A stretch of DNA of 64,000 nucleotides from Saccharospirillum alexandrii_A. Lineage in GTDB: Bacteria > Pseudomonadota > Gammaproteobacteria > Pseudomonadales > Natronospirillaceae. Every line of letters starts with the position of its first letter. The first letter of the stretch is position 1. This document shows, piece by piece, positions 16,590-24,347 of the stretch. The translations under genes were made by a program, and so were the position numbers. The notes under the pieces are model-generated. The model made no database searches, was not told the origin of the DNA, and saw only the letters and a list, made by a program, of their open reading frames with translations. The DNA is taken from the NCBI RefSeq assembly GCF_043641555.1, contig NZ_JBHZRJ010000003.1, positions 1 to 64,000 of the forward strand, read 5' to 3'.

Positions 16590-18113
16590 TTACAGCGAGG
16601 TAAGGCGAGCAATTAATTGTTCGCCCTGCTGCCACAATGCATCGCGTTCGACCTCACTCTTTTTATCCAGATTCCGGTACATCAGGCTCATGCGGCCATT
16701 GCTGCGAAAGCGGCCCTGATGGCGTATCAAGAAGTGCCAGTACAATCCATTAAACGGGCAAGCGCGGGTGCCCGTTGACTCCTTTACCTTGTACCAGCAA
16801 GTTTTACAGTAGTCCGATTGCCGGTTGATATACTGGCCAGAAGCCGCGTAGGGCTTGCTGGTCATGCGGCCGCCGTCGGCATGAAGCGCCATGCCCAGGG
16901 TGTTGGGTCGTTCGACCCACTGATAGGCGTCCACATAAACGCTCAGGTACCACTCGCTGACCGCCTCCGGATCGAGCCCTGCAATTAACGCGAAATTCCC
17001 GGTGACCATGAGGCGTTGGATATGGTGTGCATAGCCATAAGTCCGGGTTTGGGTCACCGTCTGGTGCACGCAGTTCATGCGGGTTTCCGCGGTCCAGAAA
17101 TAGGCCGGCAGGTTTTGATGATGGTCGAGGCCGTTTTGGGGTTCGTACAGGCGCAGGTACCAGTACAGCCCCCGCACGAACTCCCGCCAGCCAATGATTT
17201 GTCGAATAAAGCCCTCGGCGGCGTTCAGCGGTATTAGGTCGCGGTAATAGGCATCGGCCACGGCCTCGCAGATTTCCAGTGGGCTCAACAGACCCTGATT
17301 CAGGGCAGATGACAAGCGGCTGTGAAACAGCCAGGGCTGATCGTTGGCCATGGCATCCTGAAAGTCGCCGAAGTAGGCCAAATGGCTGACCGCATGATTT
17401 AGCGCGGCTTCGGCCTGAGCGCGAGTCACCGGCCAGAGGCCCGGCTGAACGTCACCCCAGCCATCGGCGAACCGGTCGTCGATCATGGCTGCGACGCTCT
17501 GGTCGATGCTGTCTGGTTCGAACAGCAGAGGGGCCGGAGGCACGGGGTCGCCTCGCCAGGCGCGGCGGTTGTCGGCGTCGAAATTCCACTGGTCGCCTTC
17601 CGGCTGGTTGTCTTCGGTCATTAGCAGCCCGGTGCGCTGGCGCATCCAGCGATAGAAATACTCCATGCGCAAAGCCTTGCGACCGTCCGCCCAGGCGGCA
17701 AAATCGGTCAGGGAGATGACAAACCGTGTGTCTTCCAACACCTCGACCGGGCAACCAAAATGCGTTTCCCAGTGAGCAATGTCAGTCAGCAGCCGGTGCT
17801 CGCCGGGTTCGGTCACAACGATGCGATCAATGGGGTGTTCGGTGACCACGGCATCGACGGCCTCCCGCAAACTGGCATAGACCGTTGCGCCGTCCAGAGG
17901 GCAGTAACGGACGCGCCAGCCAGCTGACGCCAGTGTATCGGCAAAATGCCGCATGGCACTGAAGCAGTTGAAGAGTTTTTGCCGGTGATGGGGCACATAC
18001 CGGGCTTCAGCCCAGACCTCGGCCATGATGATAAGATCGCGGTCGCGGTTCAGGCGCCGAAGGGTCGGCAGCGTCCGGGAAAGCTGGTCACCAAGAATAA
18101 GACCGAGTTGCAT
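16590..18113 (-). CDS. Iron-sulfur bacterial cryptochrome/photolyase (FeS-BCP, PhrB-like)
   Basis: FAD-dependent photolyase-related protein of 507 residues starting at ATG 18113 (AGAGG upstream; MQLGLILGDQL). It matches the DPRP family whose characterised members repair (6-4) photoproducts or act as blue-light receptors. Four Cys fit the [4Fe-4S] ligands of that family: MNCVHQT, YCKTC (Cx2C) and ACPFNGLYW. The conserved C-terminal NGRMSLMYRNLDK is also present. It is probably the last gene of an operon with the GshB-like and GNAT genes upstream. It converges on the sigma gene, 15 bp apart. Confidence 0.88.
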   Translation of the reverse strand: MQLGLILGDQLSRTLPTLRRLNRDRDLIIMAEVWAEARYVPHHRQKLFNCFSAMRHFADTLASAGWRVRYCPLDGATVYASLREAVDAVVTEHPIDRIVVTEPGEHRLLTDIAHWETHFGCPVEVLEDTRFVISLTDFAAWADGRKALRMEYFYRWMRQRTGLLMTEDNQPEGDQWNFDADNRRAWRGDPVPPAPLLFEPDSIDQSVAAMIDDRFADGWGDVQPGLWPVTRAQAEAALNHAVSHLAYFGDFQDAMANDQPWLFHSRLSSALNQGLLSPLEICEAVADAYYRDLIPLNAAEGFIRQIIGWREFVRGLYWYLRLYEPQNGLDHHQNLPAYFWTAETRMNCVHQTVTQTRTYGYAHHIQRLMVTGNFALIAGLDPEAVSEWYLSVYVDAYQWVERPNTLGMALHADGGRMTSKPYAASGQYINRQSDYCKTCWYKVKESTGTRACPFNGLYWHFLIRHQGRFRSNGRMSLMYRNLDKKSEVERDALWQQGEQLIARLTSL

Positions 18114-18183
18114 GCGAGCCTCTGCGGGAAAACGGTTAAGGTTGCAAAGGTACGGAATGAACCGGGGTCTGGATGGTTGACGA

Positions 18184-18672
18184 TCAGAGCGTGTGTTGCC
18201 AGCGTTGCAGCCATTGCTGGCTGTCGCTGAGAAAGTCACCGGTGTGCACGAAGCCGGTCTGGGCCAATACCGCCTGCGAGGCCAGATTGCCGGTGGCGGT
18301 TACGGCAACCACCCGGGCAAGCCTTTGCGCTCGGGCGAAAGCGCACAACCAGCGTACCAGTTCGGTGGCATGGCCCTGGCGGCGCCAGTCGGGGTGAGTG
18401 CGGTAACCCAGTTCCACCGTGTTTTTAATGGGTGGACCCTTGAATCCGCCGGCGGCCACGGCTTCATCCCTCCGATACACGCAGGCGGGGCGATACCAGA
18501 GCGCCTGTGTTGGCTCGGTCAGTATGTGGTTTTGCAGTTCCAGCAGCAGTGCGGGGTGGCCAAACAGGGAGCGGCACTGCGCTGGCCGGGCCTGCAGTGC
18601 TGCGATATCCGCATCTGAAAGCCAGTCGATACGCAATGGCGTATGCGGGTCTGGCCGGTTTATAGGGGTCAT
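18184..18672 (-). CDS. GNAT-family N-acetyltransferase
   Basis: 162 residues, a single GNAT domain. Motif A is RTHPDWRRQGHATELV with the pyrophosphate loop RRQGHA at 97-102. The family-typical ending NLASQAVLAQTGFVHTG follows near 128-144. It resembles RimJ/RimL-type acetyltransferases but the target is unknown. Its ATG overlaps the stop of the upstream GshB-like gene by four bases, and the photolyase start lies 70 bp downstream. Confidence 0.82.
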   Translation of the reverse strand: MTPINRPDPHTPLRIDWLSDADIAALQARPAQCRSLFGHPALLLELQNHILTEPTQALWYRPACVYRRDEAVAAGGFKGPPIKNTVELGYRTHPDWRRQGHATELVRWLCAFARAQRLARVVAVTATGNLASQAVLAQTGFVHTGDFLSDSQQWLQRWQHTL

Positions 18673-19721
18673 TCGTTGTCCAGTAGATCCCGCGAGCGCA
18701 GGTCGGACAGGCGCTTCATCAGGTGCTCTAGTTCAGCGTGCTTCTCACGCCGCTCACTGACCCGGTCTTCCAGAAAGTCGATGACCTGCTTCTGCAATTT
18801 TACCTTGCTCAGTCGGTTGATGTTGGTGATGCCACCCGGGTTGCAGACGTTGACTTCGAGCAGGCGTTCGCCAATCAGGTCCAGGCCGACAAAGTCGAGG
18901 CCATCGGCGACCAGTTTGGGGCCGATTTTACGGCAAACGCGTTTCTGTTCTTCAGTCAGCTTCCAGATGTGGGCACTGCCGCCGGCCTGGATATTGGCGC
19001 GAACATCGCCGTCTGCCGGCTTGCGATGGTAAGCGCCAATGGCCTTGCCATTGAGCATGAGCACTCGCACATCACCGTGCTCGGCCCCTTCAATGTAGGC
19101 TTGCAGAATGACGTAGTTGTTGCGTTCCCGGTCGATGTAAAAGTCGAGCAAGCTCTTGATGCTCGATTGTGCCGCTTTTTCGAGCACGATGACGCCGTGG
19201 CCACCGCTGCCATCCAGAGGCTTAAGAATCCACTTGGCGCGGTCGCTCTCGCGAATGACGCGCAGCAGGTAATCCTTGTTCTTGGAGACATGGGTCTCCG
19301 GTAGAAAGTGGTTTTCCGGGTCGTGAAAGGTGGTGGTGTACAGCTTGTTGCTGGCCTTGCGCACGCCGTCGACATCGTTGATGACCAGTGTCTCGTTCTT
19401 GACGGCATCGAGAAAGCTCAGAATGGTCGGGTCGATGGGCGGATCCTTGCGAATCATGATGCAGTCGAAGGCATGCAACGGCAGCATTTTCTCGTCGAAA
19501 CGAATCTTCTTGTACAGCGTGGAGACGCTTTCAGGCACCTTGTCGATCGGTTGAATCACCCGCGAAAAACCGTTGACCACGTTGTTGCGCACGGTCAGGT
19601 TCTGCGGGTAGAGCAGCGCTACCTTGTGGCCGCGCGTCAGGCATTCCTGGATCATCACCAGGGTAGAGCTTTTGCCGGGTTCGATGTCTTCCCAGGCGTT
19701 GATCAGAAAAGCAATGTACAT
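18669..19721 (-). CDS. Glutathione-synthetase-like ATP-grasp ligase
   Basis: A 350-residue homologue of prokaryotic glutathione synthetase, which joins gamma-glutamylcysteine and glycine with ATP. Shared GshB landmarks are RKDPPID (about 92), KPLDGSGGHG (about 164), GDVRVLMLNG (about 212), FVGLDLIG and the Mg-binding LEVNVCNPGG (about 290). A 35-residue charged helical tail extends past the usual end. It is the first gene of the operon with GNAT and photolyase and has AAGGG before its ATG. It may be GshB itself or a paralogue; the photolyase context favours a redox-stress role. Confidence 0.8.
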   Translation of the reverse strand: MYIAFLINAWEDIEPGKSSTLVMIQECLTRGHKVALLYPQNLTVRNNVVNGFSRVIQPIDKVPESVSTLYKKIRFDEKMLPLHAFDCIMIRKDPPIDPTILSFLDAVKNETLVINDVDGVRKASNKLYTTTFHDPENHFLPETHVSKNKDYLLRVIRESDRAKWILKPLDGSGGHGVIVLEKAAQSSIKSLLDFYIDRERNNYVILQAYIEGAEHGDVRVLMLNGKAIGAYHRKPADGDVRANIQAGGSAHIWKLTEEQKRVCRKIGPKLVADGLDFVGLDLIGERLLEVNVCNPGGITNINRLSKVKLQKQVIDFLEDRVSERREKHAELEHLMKRLSDLRSRDLLDNE

Positions 19722-19859
19722 GGCTTACCCTTTGCGAATAGTCGAAGTTGGCGATTATTGGATGCGAAGCTGCCATCAGCCTAACCCCTCGATGGCCAGG
19801 CGGCAACCGGGCCGCGGAGTTTACGGTTTAACCCCGGGGCGCTGCAAAGGCTTTATGCG

Positions 19860-20495
19860 TCAGACGTCCTGGTGAGTGGTAGTCGAGTCGTCTTTCAGGC
19901 TGTGGTAGCCCCCCACCACCCGGGTTGCCGTGGTGATGACGCACAGTCCGAAAAATGCCCAGGCCAGCCCGGAAAAGTAGTCCGGAAACAGGCACATGGC
20001 GACCAGAAAGGCGATGGTTTCCGTGCCTTCGGCCAGCCCTTCGAGGTAGTAAAAGCCCTTGCTGGGGTAGGTCATGCTGCTCAGCTTGCGCCGCTCGGCC
20101 AGAATGGCATAGGCGAGGAAACTGCTGGCGGTGCCCATAAAGCCCCAGAGCAGAAACGCCGCTGCCAGCGCGTTGTCGGCCGAGTTGGCCAGTGCGAAAC
20201 CGGCCACTACTGCAGCGTAGAAAATAAAATCCAGCACAATGTCGAGCAGTGCTCCGCCGTCCGTGGCGCCCTGCAGTCGGGCGAGTTCACCATCGAGCCC
20301 GTCGGCCAGCCGGTTCAGCAACACCGCGATCAGCGCCAGGGTGTAAAGCTGAAACCCAAGCAGGGGCACCACCAGCATGCCCAGTGCAAAACCGGCCAGG
20401 GTGACCTGATTGGCGCGAATGCCCTGTTGGTCGCAGCCTCGGGCCAGCCGTTTAAGCGGGGGTTTGATCAGGGTGAGGGTCCAGCGGTCAAGCAT
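19860..20495 (-). CDS. CDP-alcohol phosphatidyltransferase-family membrane protein (YnjF-like)
   Basis: A 211-residue integral membrane enzyme with the CDP-alcohol phosphotransferase signature DGLDGELARLQG and GALLDIVLD near 70-92. This provides the four metal-binding Asp residues of the family. About six hydrophobic helices are visible. It is the last gene of the ynjBCD-like operon and overlaps the ATPase gene by 8 bp, the order also seen around E. coli ynjF. The alcohol acceptor is unknown. Confidence 0.83.
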   Translation of the reverse strand: MLDRWTLTLIKPPLKRLARGCDQQGIRANQVTLAGFALGMLVVPLLGFQLYTLALIAVLLNRLADGLDGELARLQGATDGGALLDIVLDFIFYAAVVAGFALANSADNALAAAFLLWGFMGTASSFLAYAILAERRKLSSMTYPSKGFYYLEGLAEGTETIAFLVAMCLFPDYFSGLAWAFFGLCVITTATRVVGGYHSLKDDSTTTHQDV

Positions 20496-21141
20496 CGAAG
20501 GTCTCCAGAGTAATCAGCAGGCCCTGTTCGGGCCGGTCGGCCGGGTCGTGGGTAACCATCAGCGCTGGTATGCCAAGCTCAATGATGCGGCTGAACACCC
20601 AGTCCCGGAACTGGCCGCGCAGGTGTTGATCCAGCTTGGAAAAGGGTTCGTCCAGCAAGATCAGGCGCGGTTCGGCCAGCAGGGTGCGCAACAGGCTGAT
20701 GCGGGCGCGTTGCCCGCCGGACAGGGTGGCGACGTCGCGGCGTTCAAAAGCCGCCAGCCCGGCACTGGCCAGTGCCGAAGCGATGCGCTCGCGCTTTTGC
20801 ACCCGGTTCAGCTCGCCGGGCAGCGCAAACACCAGATTCTGATAGACGTTCAGGTGCGGGAACAGTAGGTCGTCCTGAAACAAAATGCCGACCTGGCGGT
20901 GTTCAATTGGCACACTGAGCAGGCTTTGGCCATTGAGCCGGATGTCGCCGCCCAGTTCAAAAACCGGTGGCAGGGTGCCGGAAATGGCGGCGAGCAGCGT
21001 TGATTTGCCGGACCCACTAGGCCCCATGACGGTCCCGATTTGCCCGGGCTCCAGATGCACCGTCAGTGGCTGGAAAAGAGGGCTGTGATTGAGCGCGAGG
21101 CTCAGCTGTTCGATGTCGAATGCCATGCGTTGTCCGTTCAT
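20488..21141 (-). CDS. ABC transporter ATP-binding protein (YnjD-like)
   Basis: ATPase of a binding-protein-dependent importer, 217 residues from the ATG at 21141. Walker A is GPSGSGKST, the signature LSGGQRARISLLRTL and Walker B LILLDEPFS. The ATP-binding subunit is short, as in E. coli YnjD. Its ATG lies one base after the permease stop (TGACATG), indicating tight translational coupling. A longer frame begins at 21213 but is not conserved-looking. Confidence 0.9.
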   Translation of the reverse strand: MNGQRMAFDIEQLSLALNHSPLFQPLTVHLEPGQIGTVMGPSGSGKSTLLAAISGTLPPVFELGGDIRLNGQSLLSVPIEHRQVGILFQDDLLFPHLNVYQNLVFALPGELNRVQKRERIASALASAGLAAFERRDVATLSGGQRARISLLRTLLAEPRLILLDEPFSKLDQHLRGQFRDWVFSRIIELGIPALMVTHDPADRPEQGLLITLETFDA

Positions 21142-21142
21142 G

Positions 21143-22852
21143 TCAGGTTTGGCTCTGTTGCAGGGCCCGGTGATGCCGGTAGCGCCAGGCAGCGAGCGAC
21201 AGCGCCAGTGCAAAGCCGATCAGCGGCAGCAACTGCTGCACCAGTGCATAAACCGCCATGCTGCGCCGGTTACTGCCACTGGCCAGACTGACGGCCTCGG
21301 TGGTAATGGTGGCAAAGCGTCCGCCGCCGATAAACAGTGTCGGCAGGTACTGGGCGACCGATACCGCAAAGCCGGTGGCCAGGGTATAACCCAGTGGCCG
21401 CCACAACTGCCCGAGTTTAATACGCCAGAACGTCGCCAGCCGATGTCCGCTGAGGCTCAGGCCAATCCAGGTGTAGCGCTCGTCATAGGCGCGGTAGGGG
21501 CCACTCAGCGTCAGAAAGGTGTAGGGCAGCACGAACACCAGATGCGACCAGACCAGTACCCACCAGCGTCCCCCCAGCTCCAGCCAGGCCAGACTGACCT
21601 GAAAGCCGAACAGGAACGCAATTTGCGGCACCAGCAGCGGTAAATACACCACCCAGAGCAAGCGTTGAGCCGTAAAGCCCGGTTTCAGCTGGCGCAACCG
21701 TACCTCGTTTTCCAGCGCACCAATCACCAGCACCAGTGCGATGACCGCTGCGCTCAGCCCGGTGCTGAGCGTGAGCCAGAGCGGGTCGATCAGGCGCTCC
21801 GGAGCACTGGCCCAGGTGCGGGAGCTAAAAGGATCGGGCCAGAGCCCGGGGAAGCGCCACTGACCGGCAAAGGACCAAAGGATCAGGACGAGCAGCGATC
21901 CCAGGTAAAAAAAGGTGCCGGGTATCAGTATCAGTGATGCCCAAAGACGCAAACCCAGCCTCAGACGAGGGCGTTTACCGTTGCCCAGCAGACGCAGACA
22001 CAGCCATCGCAGGGGGCGTTCCAGATAGTACAAAATGGCCAGCGACAGAACCGTCACCAGCAACAGGGTGGTGGCGGCTGCCGCCCCTGGTAAACGCAGC
22101 AGCAGGTCCGGGTCGTTGAACAGACGGGTGGCCATCACGGCCAGGGTCGGTGGCGCGGTAGGGCCGGCAATGAGCGCAATGTCCACAACCGACAGGCTGA
22201 AAGCGACCACGGCGTAGAACGGCAGCCGCAAGCGGCCGTAAAGGACGGGCCAGATCAGCGTCAGCCAGACCTTGCCCGGGCGATAGCCCAGGCTGGCACC
22301 AAGCCAGAGCGTTTTTTCCACCTTCAGAGCAGGAAGGGACGCCAGCGCCATGAACAACAGAAACGGAATTTCCTTCAGCGCCAGAACCAGCATCAGGCTA
22401 AGGCCATAGGGGTCTTTGAACGTCATCCAGTTGGGCGGGTACTCCGGCCAGCCAGTCATCACCTCGAGCCAGCGAACCAGCCAGCCACTGGGGGCGACCA
22501 GGAAGCCGATGCCAATGGCAAAGGCGGCATGGGGAACCGACAGGATGGGCGCCAGCATTTTCTCCAGCCGGCGAAAACCCCGGGAAGGGTAAAAGGCCAT
22601 CAGGATCAACAGGGTAGCGCCCAGTGCCAGAAGGGATGAGCCCAGGCCGGTTAGCACCGACAGGCGCAGGGCCGTTCCGGCGCCCGGGTAGTGCAGCAGA
22701 TCAACCCAGGGGGCCAACGACAACGAGCGCTGTCCCAGCGCGGGAAACCAGCCGAAGGCGGGTAACCAGGTGCCCGCCAGCCCGACCAGTACCGGTGTTA
22801 GAAACGCCAGTAGCAGCAGGCGCGGGAACCAGGGGAGTAACCGGGTGATCAA
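21143..22852 (-). CDS. ABC transporter fused permease (YnjC-like)
   Basis: A 569-residue inner-membrane permease made of two tandem BPD-type halves (about 1-280 and 300-569), roughly twelve helices in all. This fused arrangement is seen in YnjC and in iron/thiamine/putrescine-type importers. It apparently starts at a TTG overlapping the stop of the binding-protein gene (TTGA) without a good Shine-Dalgarno, consistent with coupling. The transported substrate is not known. Confidence 0.88.
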   Translation of the reverse strand: MITRLLPWFPRLLLLAFLTPVLVGLAGTWLPAFGWFPALGQRSLSLAPWVDLLHYPGAGTALRLSVLTGLGSSLLALGATLLILMAFYPSRGFRRLEKMLAPILSVPHAAFAIGIGFLVAPSGWLVRWLEVMTGWPEYPPNWMTFKDPYGLSLMLVLALKEIPFLLFMALASLPALKVEKTLWLGASLGYRPGKVWLTLIWPVLYGRLRLPFYAVVAFSLSVVDIALIAGPTAPPTLAVMATRLFNDPDLLLRLPGAAAATTLLLVTVLSLAILYYLERPLRWLCLRLLGNGKRPRLRLGLRLWASLILIPGTFFYLGSLLVLILWSFAGQWRFPGLWPDPFSSRTWASAPERLIDPLWLTLSTGLSAAVIALVLVIGALENEVRLRQLKPGFTAQRLLWVVYLPLLVPQIAFLFGFQVSLAWLELGGRWWVLVWSHLVFVLPYTFLTLSGPYRAYDERYTWIGLSLSGHRLATFWRIKLGQLWRPLGYTLATGFAVSVAQYLPTLFIGGGRFATITTEAVSLASGSNRRSMAVYALVQQLLPLIGFALALSLAAWRYRHHRALQQSQT

Positions 22853-24051
22853 CGTGCGTAACGTTGCTGCCAGGCGCGTTCCAGGGCCGGAACCCAGCTG
22901 GCGTCCGGTTCGCGCAGCACGGCGCCGAGCTCATCGGCCGAGAGTGTGGCCACGCCTTCCGGCAGTTGCTCGAACAGTGCCCGGTCGGATTCCGATAGCT
23001 TGTCTAGCGCCAGTACCGTGGGGTCACCCCACACCGAGGTATCTGCTTTTTGCGCCTGGGCCTCCGGTGACATCAGGAAATTGGCAACGACCTGGGCCGC
23101 TGCTGTGTGGTCGCTGTTGTAGGGGATGCCGACAAAATGAGTGTTGCCGATAGAGCCAGCGTCATGAACGTAGGTACGCACTGTGTCGGGCAGTTCGCCG
23201 TTGGCGATGGCATTGCTGGCGTCGTTCGGGTTGAACGACAACGACAGGACAATTTCACCATCGTTCAGCAATTGCGTCATTTCCGGGGCGCCACTGGTAA
23301 AGGTCTCTCCGTTGCGCCACATCAGCGGGTGCAGCAGATTCAGATAAGCCCAGAGCGGTTCAGTGACGGTGTCGAAATCGGCGTCATCGACCGGGCTGTA
23401 CAGGGGTTCCCGATCAGCGGCCAGTTCAAGCAGGGCCTGCTTGAGAAAGGTGGTGCCGTGAAAGGCCGGTGGTGCCGGGTAGGTTACCCGGCCCGGGTTG
23501 TCGCGGGCAAAGTCGAGCAGATCGAGCATGGAGCGAGGTGTTTCATCGACGCGCGCCGTATCCGCCATAAACACCAGCTGTGCCATGCCCCAGGGGGCTT
23601 CGAGGTTGTCGACCGGGGTGGTGAAGTCAAACAGGGTGGTGGGTTTGTTGTCGGTATCGACCAGGGGGTAGTTCGGCAAATCCTGGGTGAAGGGACCAAA
23701 CAACAGGTCGTTCTCTTTCATGGCGGCGAAGTTTTCACCGTTGATCCAAACCAGGTCGGCTGCGCCGCCGCTATCGCGACCGGCGGTTTTCTCCGACAGA
23801 ATCTGGCTGATCGTGGTGCCGATTTCGGCCACTTTCACGTGTTCGAGTGTTACCTCGAACTCGTCTTCAACCCGCTCGGCAGCCCAGCGCAAATAGTCGT
23901 TGATGACCTCACTGCCGCCCCAGGCGTGAAAATAGACCGTCTGGCCCCGGGCTTGCTCCAGCGTCTCGGTCCAGCTGGTTTCTGCCAGGGCAGTGCCCGT
24001 GGCCAGTGTTGCCGTCAGGGTCGCGGCGAGCGCCCAGCGATGTCGAATCAT
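22849..24051 (-). CDS. ABC transporter periplasmic binding protein (YnjB-like)
   Basis: A 400-residue extracytoplasmic solute-binding protein. A signal peptide (cleavage about after residue 23, ...GTALA) precedes a type II periplasmic-binding fold. The segment VYFHAWGGSEVINDYLRW and the later Trp-rich regions match the YnjB branch, related to thiamine and putrescine binding proteins. It is the first gene of a four-gene coupled operon and is divergent from glnE across about 300 bp. Confidence 0.88.
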   Translation of the reverse strand: MIRHRWALAATLTATLATGTALAETSWTETLEQARGQTVYFHAWGGSEVINDYLRWAAERVEDEFEVTLEHVKVAEIGTTISQILSEKTAGRDSGGAADLVWINGENFAAMKENDLLFGPFTQDLPNYPLVDTDNKPTTLFDFTTPVDNLEAPWGMAQLVFMADTARVDETPRSMLDLLDFARDNPGRVTYPAPPAFHGTTFLKQALLELAADREPLYSPVDDADFDTVTEPLWAYLNLLHPLMWRNGETFTSGAPEMTQLLNDGEIVLSLSFNPNDASNAIANGELPDTVRTYVHDAGSIGNTHFVGIPYNSDHTAAAQVVANFLMSPEAQAQKADTSVWGDPTVLALDKLSESDRALFEQLPEGVATLSADELGAVLREPDASWVPALERAWQQRYAR

Positions 24052-24347
24052 GCGGTATCCTTTTTAAACTGAGTGATGGAATGGGTAGTCTATGCTGTCG
24101 GTCGGAGAGCCCAGTTTCCTGGTACTGCGCCTGTGCGGGTCTCCACCCGATCCCTGCCGGGATAATGGTACCTTAAATAAGAGTCGTACGACGGCCGCGT
24201 TTCTTACACTTCTCGATCGCACCTTGAATACCCAGTGCCGTCGTTCAACCCCTTACGCAGTCAGAGTGTCAATCGGATGCAGTTTCCATGCGCTCCCGGT
24301 TTTGGCAGTATCCGGTAACCCATCACCTTCAATAAGAGAGAACTGCT

